From Rugamonas aquatica (GTDB lineage: Bacteria; Pseudomonadota; Gammaproteobacteria; Burkholderiales; Burkholderiaceae_D): DNA of 64,000 bases. Under the pieces are notes generated by a model, which was given only the letters and a program-made list of their open reading frames with translations, did not search any database and was not told where the DNA came from. Positions 34,582-42,144 of the stretch are shown in pieces. The stretch covers positions 1 to 64,000 of the forward strand of contig NZ_WHUG01000021.1 in assembly GCF_009380215.1 (NCBI RefSeq), written 5' to 3'. Each line of letters opens with the position of its first letter. Positions within the stretch are counted from its first letter, which is position 1. Both the position numbers and the translations under genes were made by a program.

Positions 34582-37173
34582 ATGAAGAAGAACTTTCCAT
34601 TCGCAGCGTTGTTATTGTCCGCCAGCCCTTACGTCCTGGCTCAAGCCCAGGCCCAGGCAGAAGCTGCCGCCGTCGCGCAAACCGCCGCCGTGCAGTCCGC
34701 TGCCGCGGCCGATGCGACACCGGACGATATCCAGAAAGTGGTGATTGTTTCCACCGGTAGCCGCGGCGCCCAGCGCACCATGGTCGATACGCCGGTGCCG
34801 GTCGATATCATCGGCTCGCGTGAGCTCAGCAAGACCGGTCAGGCATCGCTCGATAAAGCGCTGCAATTCCGCGTGCCTTCTTTTAACACCGTGCAAACGC
34901 CGGTCAACGACGCCACGTCGCTGCTCGACCCGTACGAGATCCGCAACATGGGACCGAGCCGCGTGCTGATCCTGATTAACGGCAAACGCAAGAACGCCAG
35001 CTCGCTGGTCTACACCCAGACTTCGCCGGGCCGCGGCGAAAGCGGCTCCGACATTTCCGCCATTCCGCAAGACGCGATCAAGCGCATTGAAGTGCTGCGC
35101 GACGGCGCCTCGGCGCAGTACGGTTCCGACGCCATCGCCGGCGTGGTCAACATCATCCTCAAGGACAATGCCGAGGGCGGTTCGGTCACCGCGCGCGCCG
35201 GCATCACCCATGAGAGCGACGGCAAGATGGGCGGCCTGAGCCTGAACCATGGCGTGGCGCTGGGCGATCGCGGCTTTATCAATTACACGCTCGACGTTTC
35301 CCACGTTGGCTTGTCCAACCGTCCCGGCATCGTGGATGCCCGCGCCGAGCCCGATACGCTGGGCGGCACCTTGGCCGATGCGCAAGCCTTCCTGGCGATC
35401 AAGCCTGACGCCGGCAACATCAACGGCTCGCCTGCCACGTCCGCGCAAAAAGCGCTGGTCAACAGCCGCTACGAATTGAGCGACGACGTCTCGGTCTACG
35501 GTAACGCAGCCTACGTGCACAAGCAGGTCGACAGCTACGCCAACTACCGCACGCCGTACTGGCGTCCGACCGACTACGGCCTGCTGCACCCGGCCGGCAG
35601 CCCTTACCTGGGCTATGTGCCTACGTTTGTCGGCAAGCTCGACGACTACAACGCCACCGGCGGCGTCAAGTTCCAGCTGGGCGGCTGGGGCACGGACCTG
35701 AGCCTGACCTACGGCGGCAATGAGCAAAGCTATGAAGTCGGCAATTCGGTCAACCGCAGCCTGGGCGCTGCCTCGCCGACGCACTTCAACGCCGGCGGCG
35801 TGAAGTTCGAACACTTCGTGTTCAACGGCGACATCTCCAAGCAAGTGGCGTCGACCGTCAGCGCGTATGCGGGTACCGAAATCCGTCATGAAAAATTCAA
35901 GACCATCGCCGGCGAAGAAGCGTCGTATATCGGCACCGGTGCGGATTCCTTCGCCGGTAACGATCCGCGCAATTCCTTCCCGACTTCGCGCTCGAACTAC
36001 GGCGTGTACGGCGGCGCGACTTGGGATATCAGCGACAGCCTGCTGATCGACGGCACCGGCCGCTACGAAAAGTACAGCGACTTCGGCAGCGCGTTCGTGT
36101 GGAAGCTGTCGTCGCGCCTGAAAGTCAGCGAGCAGCTGACCCTGCGCGCATCGGCATCGACCGGCTTCCGCGCGCCATCGCTGGCGCAGATCTACACGCA
36201 GAAGGCGCAGTATTCCTTCGTGCCGGGCAAGGGCATTCAGGTCTCCGGCCTGGTCAACAATGTGTCCAAGGAAGCGGCGGCGCTCGGCGTGCCGAAACTG
36301 CAGGCCGAGAAGTCGAACAACATCACGCTGGGCCTGGGTCTGAAGCCTGACAACAACACCAGCATCACGGTCGACTACTACAACATCAAGGTCAAGAACC
36401 GTATCGTGCTCGGCAAGGAAATCGTCCCGGCCTGTAACAAGCCCGACCCGGTCGAGCAAGACGCTTGCGTGAAGGCCAGCCCGCTCGATCAGGTGCTGAA
36501 CGCCAACGGCATCGTGTCGGTGAGCTTCTTCGCCAATGCGCTGACCAGCCGTACTTCGGGTCTCGACTATGTGCTGTCGCGCAAAAACCTGCCGCTGGGC
36601 GAAGGCAAGGTCACGCTGAACCTGTCGGGCAATCTGTCGCTGAAAAACGAGCGTGAGGGCAACGTCAACAATCCTTCGACGGTGGCGGCGGCGAACCAGT
36701 CCGTGCTCGACCCGACCCAGGAAGCGCTGATGTTCACGTCGCGTCCGAAGTTCAAGACCATCTTCGGCGCGGACCTCGACTACCGCGACTACAACTTCTC
36801 GCTGAATAACACCGTGTTCGGTCCTACCCACTTCCGCAACGCCGGTTTGGACAACAACCTGGAAGTGGCGTTCAAGACCAAGGTGGTCACCGACTTCGCG
36901 TTCAACTACAACGTGGCCAAGAACGTGACCTTGTCGTTCAACGTCAACAACATCCTGAACGTGACGCCGAAGTGGAATATGCGGGCGCTCAACTCGGCCG
37001 GCCAGGCCCTGCTGGACAGCAAGGTCAAAGACCCGGCTACCGGCATGACCCCGTCCGAAGTGCAGTCGAACTCGATCACCTTCGACGGCCGCTATTCGAT
37101 GGTGACCTACGATGGTTCGCAGTTCAGCCAACTGGGCCGCACCTTCGCCGCTTCGCTGAACTATCGCTTCTAA
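34582..37173 (+). CDS. TonB-dependent outer-membrane receptor (second)
   Basis: 863 residues. Signal peptide MKKNFPFAALLLSASPYVLA, an Ala/Gln-rich linker, a TonB-box-like VVIVSTGSRG, a plug domain (TPVPVDIIGSRELSKTGQA ... NGKRKNASSL ... AIKRIEVLRDGASAQYGSDA, IAGVVNIILK) and a 22-strand-type barrel ending in Phe (ASLNYRF). The plug is of the common siderophore/vitamin/glycan type; the sequence alone does not decide the cargo. No iron box was recognised. It is not closely similar to the receptor at 29101-32046. It stands alone between the LacI gene and a terminator. Confidence 0.92.
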   Translation: MKKNFPFAALLLSASPYVLAQAQAQAEAAAVAQTAAVQSAAAADATPDDIQKVVIVSTGSRGAQRTMVDTPVPVDIIGSRELSKTGQASLDKALQFRVPSFNTVQTPVNDATSLLDPYEIRNMGPSRVLILINGKRKNASSLVYTQTSPGRGESGSDISAIPQDAIKRIEVLRDGASAQYGSDAIAGVVNIILKDNAEGGSVTARAGITHESDGKMGGLSLNHGVALGDRGFINYTLDVSHVGLSNRPGIVDARAEPDTLGGTLADAQAFLAIKPDAGNINGSPATSAQKALVNSRYELSDDVSVYGNAAYVHKQVDSYANYRTPYWRPTDYGLLHPAGSPYLGYVPTFVGKLDDYNATGGVKFQLGGWGTDLSLTYGGNEQSYEVGNSVNRSLGAASPTHFNAGGVKFEHFVFNGDISKQVASTVSAYAGTEIRHEKFKTIAGEEASYIGTGADSFAGNDPRNSFPTSRSNYGVYGGATWDISDSLLIDGTGRYEKYSDFGSAFVWKLSSRLKVSEQLTLRASASTGFRAPSLAQIYTQKAQYSFVPGKGIQVSGLVNNVSKEAAALGVPKLQAEKSNNITLGLGLKPDNNTSITVDYYNIKVKNRIVLGKEIVPACNKPDPVEQDACVKASPLDQVLNANGIVSVSFFANALTSRTSGLDYVLSRKNLPLGEGKVTLNLSGNLSLKNEREGNVNNPSTVAAANQSVLDPTQEALMFTSRPKFKTIFGADLDYRDYNFSLNNTVFGPTHFRNAGLDNNLEVAFKTKVVTDFAFNYNVAKNVTLSFNVNNILNVTPKWNMRALNSAGQALLDSKVKDPATGMTPSEVQSNSITFDGRYSMVTYDGSQFSQLGRTFAASLNYRF

Positions 37174-37196
37174 GCGCGGCGCCGCAGCTATAATGG

Positions 37197-37233
37197 GGTC
37201 CGCCGTTCCCGCAAGGGGCGGCGGACCTTTTTT
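37197..37233 (+). terminator. Strong terminator after the second TonB receptor
   Basis: Stem GGTCCGCCG / CGGCGGACC, further closed by CCC-GCAA-GGG at the tip, followed by six T. Textbook rho-independent form. A perfect TATAAT lies immediately upstream (37189-37194), and the next gene begins only 14 bp after the T-run. Confidence 0.9.
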
Positions 37234-37247
37234 ATGGAGTGGTACAC

Positions 37248-37787
37248 ATGGTTTCGTTACAAGATCAATTGCTGAAGGCCGGCCTGGTTGCCAAGAACAA
37301 GGTCAAGGTGGCCAATCAGGAGAAGAGCAAGCAGAAGAAGGAAGAGCGCCGCTCCGGCACGCAGTCCGTGGACGAGGCCAAGCTGGCCGCGCAGGAGGCG
37401 CAGCGCAAGCTGGCCGAGCGCAACCGCGAACTGAACGCGCAGCGCGACGCCGCGGCGCAGCAGAAAGCCATCGTGGCGCAGATCGCGCAGATGGTGCAGC
37501 AGAACCGCCAGGACAAGGGCCGCAACGGCGACATCGCCTACAACTACACCCACGGCAGCAAGATCGAGCGCATGTTCGTGACGGCGGCGGTGCGCGAGCA
37601 TCTGGTGGCCGGCCGCCTGGTGATCGTGGTGCTGAACGGCGTGGCCGAACTGGTGCCGCGCGTGATCGCCGACAAGATCGCCGAGCGCGATGCGGCGATG
37701 GTGGTGCGCGTCAACAAGAGCACCACCACCGTGGAAGAGGACGATCCTTACGCCGCCTTCCAGATCCCCGACGATCTGATGTGGTAA
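37248..37787 (+). CDS. DUF2058 (YaiL-like) protein
   Basis: 179 residues from ATG 37248, eight bases after GGAG. The N-terminal third is a highly charged, Lys/Gln/Arg-rich helix (KNKVKVANQEKSKQKKEERR), probably coiled-coil. The C-terminal half has the DUF2058 signature (DIAYNYTHGSKIERMFVT, LVAGRLVIVVLNGVAELVP). E. coli YaiL belongs to this family and has been described as nucleoprotein- or polynucleotide-phosphorylase-associated; function is unclear. Its stop codon directly abuts that of the convergent yidB-like gene. Confidence 0.88.
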   Translation: MVSLQDQLLKAGLVAKNKVKVANQEKSKQKKEERRSGTQSVDEAKLAAQEAQRKLAERNRELNAQRDAAAQQKAIVAQIAQMVQQNRQDKGRNGDIAYNYTHGSKIERMFVTAAVREHLVAGRLVIVVLNGVAELVPRVIADKIAERDAAMVVRVNKSTTTVEEDDPYAAFQIPDDLMW

Positions 37788-38204
37788 TCAGCCGGCCAGC
37801 CTGCCCTTGAGCAGGTTCAGGCCTTGCGCCAGCAGGCCGTCGGCCGGCACTTCGCCATGCGGCGTCAGCTGGTCGATAATCTGCGGCAGCAGGTGCGCCA
37901 GGCCGGACGACACCTGCGACGGATCGATGCCGGCCTAGCCGGCGATCTGTTGCAGCTGATCCGAACCCAGCGCCGCTTCCAGCTGGGTGCCGGAAATGGC
38001 CTGGTTGGCGCCCGTGCCTATCCACGACATGACCTGGTCCGCCAGGCCGCTGTTCTTCAGTTGCTCCAGCACGGCGGGCACGCCGCCGGCGTTGTCTATC
38101 ATCGCCATCACGCCCGACAGCAAGTTCCCTTGCTGCCCCTCGGCCTGCTGTCCGCCTCCCAGCGATCCCAGTACCTGTCCTGCCAGTTGATCCAGTAAGC
38201 TCAT
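37788..38204 (-). pseudogene. yidB: YidB-like (DUF937) gene interrupted by an amber codon
   Basis: From ATG 38204 (MSLLDQLAGQVLGSL, GGAGA six bases upstream) the frame encodes 89 residues, then TAG at 37937-37935, then continues in the same frame for 48 residues with clear family features (AGIDPSQVSSGLAHLLPQII, DQLTPHGEVP) to TGA at 37788. The whole, 137 residues plus the amber, matches the usual length of YidB/DUF937 proteins. The single in-frame nonsense base with intact downstream coding says recent inactivation, a truncated product, or readthrough. There is no frameshift and no deletion. Family function is unknown. Confidence 0.85.
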
Positions 38205-38272
38205 CATCTTCTCCGGTGGGTACGGCGGTCGAGATGTCATCTTTGCACTAAATCAAGGGCAAGGCAAGCGGC

Positions 38273-39430
38273 TTACAGCGCCGCTTCCAGGATGCGGCGG
38301 CTGCGCGCCAAATCGATGTCGCGGTGCTCGCCCAGGCTGGTCATGCCGTGCGTGGACAGCTGCTCCAGCACCGCCTCCACCGCCGGCTGGCCCAGGTCGT
38401 AGGCCGACAAGCGGGTCGGGATGCCCAGGCCCTCGAAGAAGGCGCGGGTGCGGGCGATGGTGGCGTCGATGCGCTGCGCTTCGCTGCCGTCGCGGATGCC
38501 CCACACGCGGGCGCCGTACTGCAGCAGCTTGGCGCGCTTGGTTTCGCGCTGCACTTCCAGCAGCGACGGCAGCACCAGCGCCAGCGTGCGCGCATGGTCG
38601 ATGTCGTACAGCGCGGTCAGCTCGTGGCCGATCATGTGGGTGGCCCAGTCCTGCGGCACGCCGGCGCCGATCAGGCCGTTCAGCGCCAGGGTGGCGCTCC
38701 ACATCAGCGTGGCGCGGGTGTCGTAGTCGTCCGGCTCGGCCAGCGCCTGCGGGGCGATTTCCACCAGCGTCTGCAGCAAGCCTTCGGCAAAGCGGTCCTG
38801 CACCGGCGCCTGCGCCGGGTAGGTCAGGTATTGCTCGACGGTGTGGACGAAGGCGTCGACCAGGCCGTTGGCCACTTGCTTGGCCGGCAGCGTGAAGGTC
38901 TTGGCCGGGTCGAGCACGGAGAACTGCGGGAACAGCAGCGGGCTGCGGAACGGCAGCTTGGACTGGGTGGCCTTGTGCGTGACCACCGCGCCGTTGTTCA
39001 TTTCCGAGCCGGTGGCCGGCAGCGTCAGCACCGCGCCGAAGGGCAGGGCGCGGCGCACCTTGGCGCCGCCGCTCTGGGCGATCTCCCACGGTTCGCCGTC
39101 GTACAGCGCGGCGGCGGCGACGAACTTGGTGCCGTCGATGACCGAGCCGCCGCCCACCGCCAGCAGATAGTCGATCTCGTCGCGGCGCACTTGTTCGACT
39201 GCGCGCATCAGGGTTTCGTAGCTGGGGTTGGGTTCGATGCCGCCGAACTCCCTGACCACGCGTCCACCCAGGGCGGTGCGGACTTCGTTCAGCGTGCCGG
39301 TCTTTTCCGCGCTGGCGCCGCCGTACAGGATCAGTACGCGGGCGCTGTCCGGCACCAGGCGGGACAGTTGGGCGATGGTGTCGGCGCCGAAGACGATCTT
39401 GGTCGGGTTGTGAAATTCAAAGTTCTTCAT
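38273..39430 (-). CDS. yqhD: NADPH-dependent aldehyde reductase YqhD
   Basis: 385 residues from ATG 39430 after AGGAG. Iron-type alcohol dehydrogenase fold: nucleotide motif VGGGSVIDGTKF, TLPATGSEMNNGAV, metal-ligand stretch GLVDAFVHTVEQYLTYP (Asp and His) and GHELTALYDIDHARTLALVL (two His). It matches E. coli YqhD closely along its length (start MKNFEFHNPTKIVFG, end DIDLARSRRILEAAL). Role: reduction of short-chain and lipid-derived aldehydes such as methylglyoxal or malondialdehyde with NADPH. A TetR gene lies upstream on the same strand, and an operator-like palindrome sits just before the ribosome site. Confidence 0.95.
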   Translation of the reverse strand: MKNFEFHNPTKIVFGADTIAQLSRLVPDSARVLILYGGASAEKTGTLNEVRTALGGRVVREFGGIEPNPSYETLMRAVEQVRRDEIDYLLAVGGGSVIDGTKFVAAAALYDGEPWEIAQSGGAKVRRALPFGAVLTLPATGSEMNNGAVVTHKATQSKLPFRSPLLFPQFSVLDPAKTFTLPAKQVANGLVDAFVHTVEQYLTYPAQAPVQDRFAEGLLQTLVEIAPQALAEPDDYDTRATLMWSATLALNGLIGAGVPQDWATHMIGHELTALYDIDHARTLALVLPSLLEVQRETKRAKLLQYGARVWGIRDGSEAQRIDATIARTRAFFEGLGIPTRLSAYDLGQPAVEAVLEQLSTHGMTSLGEHRDIDLARSRRILEAAL

Positions 39431-39445
39431 GCTAGCTCCTGTTAT

Positions 39446-39460
39446 TAGACTGGTCGTCTA
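39446..39460. promoter_or_regulatory. TetR operator upstream of yqhD
   Basis: TAGACTGGTCGTCTA: 5-base inverted arms TAGAC / GTCTA around TGGTC. The same arms recur at 40143-40157 before the TetR gene. The arms resemble the TAGAC/GTCTA boxes of NemR/AcuR-type electrophile-sensing regulators. Confidence 0.78.
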
Positions 39461-39471
39461 GTTAATGCCGT

Positions 39472-39499
39472 AAAAAAAGCGCGGGCGACAGGCCCGCGC
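39472..39499 (-). terminator. Terminator after the TetR gene
   Basis: Minus-strand stem GCGCGGGC / GCCCGCGC with 5-base loop, followed by seven T, between the TetR gene and yqhD. It indicates that yqhD uses its own promoter rather than the TetR transcript. Confidence 0.88.
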
Positions 39500-39511
39500 C
39501 TGGGATGGGTG

Positions 39512-40120
39512 TCAGTGGCGCGGCTGCGTATCCGGCGGCAGGCCCAGCATGGCGACCGTGGCCCGCCACGCGGCGCGCAGCGCGCTGGGCTCGCGCCGCA
39601 GCTTGGTCAGCATGGCGGCGCCCAGCCACATCTGGTACAGCGCCAGCGCCGTGTGGGCGGCGTCGGCGGTGGGCGGCAGCGAGCCTTCGGCCACGGCCTG
39701 GACGATGCCGTCGGCCAGGCGGGCGACGATGCGGTTGGTGCCGTCCAGCAGCGCGCTGCGCATGGCTTCCGACATGTCCGCCACTTCGCTGCCGAGCTTG
39801 ACCACCAGGCAGCTGCAATCGCTGTAGCCGGCGCTGCTGTCTTCCCAGCTGGCCCAGTAGTCCAGCAGCGATTGCGCGGCGTTCTGGCCGTGCTGGTTCA
39901 GCAGGCGGTCGATCTGCGCCAGGTATTGCTCGACATGGTCTTCCAGCAGCGCCACGCCGAACAGCTCCTTGGATTTGAAGTAGTGGTAGAAGGAGCCCTT
40001 GGGCACGCCGGCCGCCGTCAGGATCTCGTTCAAGCCCACGCCGGCAAAGCCTTTGCTGAGGATGATGGTCTTGCCCGTGTCCAGGATGTGCTGGCGGACG
40101 TTGTGGTGTTCTGTGGTCAT
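39512..40120 (-). CDS. TetR-family regulator, probable repressor of yqhD
   Basis: 202 residues from ATG 40120. The N-terminal HTH is typical (ILSKGFAGVGLNEILTAAGV, PKGSFYHYFKSKELFGVALL). The C-terminal domain carries a Cys in YSDCSCLVVKLGSEV and the conserved GLPPDTQPRH tail. This is the AcuR/NemR-like TetR_C subgroup, where cysteines sense electrophiles; a direct role of these Cys is inferred only. Matching palindromes lie upstream of this gene and of yqhD, which implies autoregulation and control of an aldehyde reductase. Confidence 0.9.
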   Translation of the reverse strand: MTTEHHNVRQHILDTGKTIILSKGFAGVGLNEILTAAGVPKGSFYHYFKSKELFGVALLEDHVEQYLAQIDRLLNQHGQNAAQSLLDYWASWEDSSAGYSDCSCLVVKLGSEVADMSEAMRSALLDGTNRIVARLADGIVQAVAEGSLPPTADAAHTALALYQMWLGAAMLTKLRREPSALRAAWRATVAMLGLPPDTQPRH

Positions 40121-40142
40121 GGTGGCGCCATGATAGCACAAT

Positions 40143-40157
40143 TAGACCAGTCGTCTA
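40143..40157. promoter_or_regulatory. TetR operator upstream of its own gene
   Basis: TAGACCAGTCGTCTA, arms identical to the yqhD site. It lies just upstream of a TATCAT -10-like box (minus strand, 40135-40130) for the TetR gene. Confidence 0.78.
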
Positions 40158-40250
40158 GAGTCCGGCGAAAACTAGAAAAAATATTCTAGATCATTTGTTC
40201 TACTTGCTTTACACTGGCCTTCGCTAACCCCACATGAAAGGCTGGTCTCC

Positions 40251-41333
40251 ATGCATCGTTTCATCAAGAGCGTCGTACTGTTTGCCGTGGCTGTACTGGG
40301 AGGGGCCGCCGCTGCGGCCGATCTGGCCGGGCTGGACCGTTATCTGCAGGGCGAGATGCAGCAGCGCCGGATACCGGGCTTGCAGCTGGCGGTGGTCCAG
40401 GCCGGCAAGGTCGTGCTGCTGAAATCCTATGGCATGGCGGAGCTGCCGAACTCGGTCCCGGTCGGCAATGGCAGCGTGTTCTCCATCAACTCCGCGACCA
40501 AGACCTTCACCGGCGTCGCCGCCATGCAGCTGGTGGACGCGGGCAAGCTGGAGGTTGCCGCGCCGGTGTCGCGCTACCTGGCCGACCTGCCGGCGCCGTG
40601 GCGCGGCGTGACGATCACGCAGTTGCTCGACCACACCTCGGGCATCCCCAACATCATCAGCGACGAGACCTCGGCGCTGGTCGTTCCCGGCGATGTCGAG
40701 GCGGCTTGGCGGCTGGTGCAAACCCTGCCGATGGAATTCAAGCCCGGCGAGCGCTTCAGCTACAACCAGACCAACTATATGCTGCTGGGTAAAGTCATCG
40801 ACCAGCTGAGCGGGCAGCCGTTCGCGCAGTTCATGCAGCGCCGCCAGTTCGACGCGGTCCGCATGCCCCACACCGGCTTTGGCGATGCGCGCGACGTGAT
40901 ACCGCACAAGGCGCCGTCCTACCGCATGGACAAGGACGGCAAGACGTTGCGGCCCATCATCGATGATTTCCCGGAGCAGATGCGTACCGGCGCCGGCCTC
41001 AACTCCAGCGCGGAAGACCTGGCGCACTGGATCATCGCGCTGCAAAGCGGCAAGCTGGTGTCGAAGGCGGGGCTGGCGCGGCTGTGGACGCGCGGGCAAT
41101 ACAACGATGGCGCTCCGGGGCGGTGGGCGCTGGGCTGGCCGGCCATCGGCCAGGGGGAGTATCGGGCGGTCGCGGGCATAGGCGGGGCACGCTCGGCGTT
41201 TTATGTCTACCCGGACCAGGACCTGGCCGTCGTCATCCTGACCAATCTGTCCGGGGCTTCTCCGGAGCAGATGATGGACAGCGTGGCCGGCTATTTCCTG
41301 CCCGGCTTGAAGCGCGCCCGCGCGGGCGGCTAG
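40251..41333 (+). CDS. Secreted serine hydrolase (beta-lactamase/PBP4-like family)
   Basis: 360 residues with signal peptide (MHRFIKSVVLFAVAVLGGAA, AAADL). The class C-type catalytic motifs are present: SATK (SxxK nucleophile and base) at about residue 82, and YNQTN (YxN) at about 168. The third motif appears as GIGGARSAF near the C-terminus rather than HTG. Such proteins are esterases, D-aminopeptidases or beta-lactam-interacting enzymes; activity cannot be told apart here. It is followed by a terminator that serves the opposite strand. Confidence 0.85.
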   Translation: MHRFIKSVVLFAVAVLGGAAAAADLAGLDRYLQGEMQQRRIPGLQLAVVQAGKVVLLKSYGMAELPNSVPVGNGSVFSINSATKTFTGVAAMQLVDAGKLEVAAPVSRYLADLPAPWRGVTITQLLDHTSGIPNIISDETSALVVPGDVEAAWRLVQTLPMEFKPGERFSYNQTNYMLLGKVIDQLSGQPFAQFMQRRQFDAVRMPHTGFGDARDVIPHKAPSYRMDKDGKTLRPIIDDFPEQMRTGAGLNSSAEDLAHWIIALQSGKLVSKAGLARLWTRGQYNDGAPGRWALGWPAIGQGEYRAVAGIGGARSAFYVYPDQDLAVVILTNLSGASPEQMMDSVAGYFLPGLKRARAGG

Positions 41334-41340
41334 CGCTGGC

Positions 41341-41363
41341 AAAAAGGCCACCCGCAGGTGGCC
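41341..41363 (-). terminator. Terminator of the PEP-CTERM gene
   Basis: Minus-strand stem GGCCACC / GGTGGCC with 4-base loop, then five T. It lies 7 bp beyond the PEP-CTERM stop. It may also slow plus-strand transcription from the serine hydrolase, although the T-run there is short. Confidence 0.85.
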
Positions 41364-41370
41364 TTGAGGT

Positions 41371-41928
41371 TTAGCCGCGTGCCGGTTTGCGGCGCCGCGC
41401 GACGACGCCCAGCAAGCCCAGGCCGGCCAGCAGCATGGCGTAGGTGTCGGCTTCAGGCACGCTGCGCACCACCAGCTGGTCGGCAAAACCGTGGGCGCCC
41501 GGCTGGCCGAACCATGGGCCGAAAGGCTGGCCGCCGCCATCCTGCCAGTCGCAGTGGCTGAAGGAGTTGCTGAAGTAGGCGGTGGCGCAGGCGGCCGCGC
41601 CGGTCAGGTTGGCGTTGGCGGCGGCGAAGTAGGCGCCGGTCGCCGGGTCGGTGCCGCCCAGCGGCACGTTGGCGCCGGCGAACATGAAGTCGGTGGCTTT
41701 GGGCGCGTTCTGCAGTTCCGCAGCCGTCGGCAGGCGCCAGCCGAATTGCGATTGGTAGGACAGGTCCAGGCCATCGGAGGCGGGTAGCGGGAAGGCCCAC
41801 GCCCAGTCCAGATTGTTGTAGCTGATGTAGGCGTTGCTGGCCACCGGCGCTTCGACCAGGGCGGCGTGGGCGCTGCCGGCGGCGGCGCAAAAAGCGAGTG
41901 CAAGGCTGAGACGTTTAGCGAAGATCAT
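41371..41928 (-). CDS. PEP-CTERM sorting-domain protein
   Basis: 185 residues with signal peptide (MIFAKRLSLALAFCAAAGSA, HAALV) and a C-terminal sorting signal: VPEADTYAMLLAGLGLLGVV followed by ARRRK. Proteins of this type are processed by exosortase (EpsH) and linked to exopolysaccharide or biofilm export. The consensus Pro-Glu-Pro is Pro-Glu-Ala here. The middle region (SYQSQFGWRLPTAAELQNA) resembles DUF1566-type lectin-like domains found in other PEP-CTERM proteins. No exosortase is in the window. Confidence 0.85.
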   Translation of the reverse strand: MIFAKRLSLALAFCAAAGSAHAALVEAPVASNAYISYNNLDWAWAFPLPASDGLDLSYQSQFGWRLPTAAELQNAPKATDFMFAGANVPLGGTDPATGAYFAAANANLTGAAACATAYFSNSFSHCDWQDGGGQPFGPWFGQPGAHGFADQLVVRSVPEADTYAMLLAGLGLLGVVARRRKPARG

Positions 41929-42144
41929 AGTTTCCCTTGTAGTTGGTTTTTATTCGAAATACCGAGACTGGAACGGCAGGCTACCCCGGCGACTTGCACA
42001 AAACAATTGAAATAATTGAATGGAAGTTGTGTTTACGCCAGTTGTGCAGATTTAGCGGGATGGGCGGTGGATTTCGGCTAGCGGATCGGAGCCGGTCCGC
42101 ACGATTTGCTGGACTAAATAGCAACATTTGCTTATTCTGCGGGG

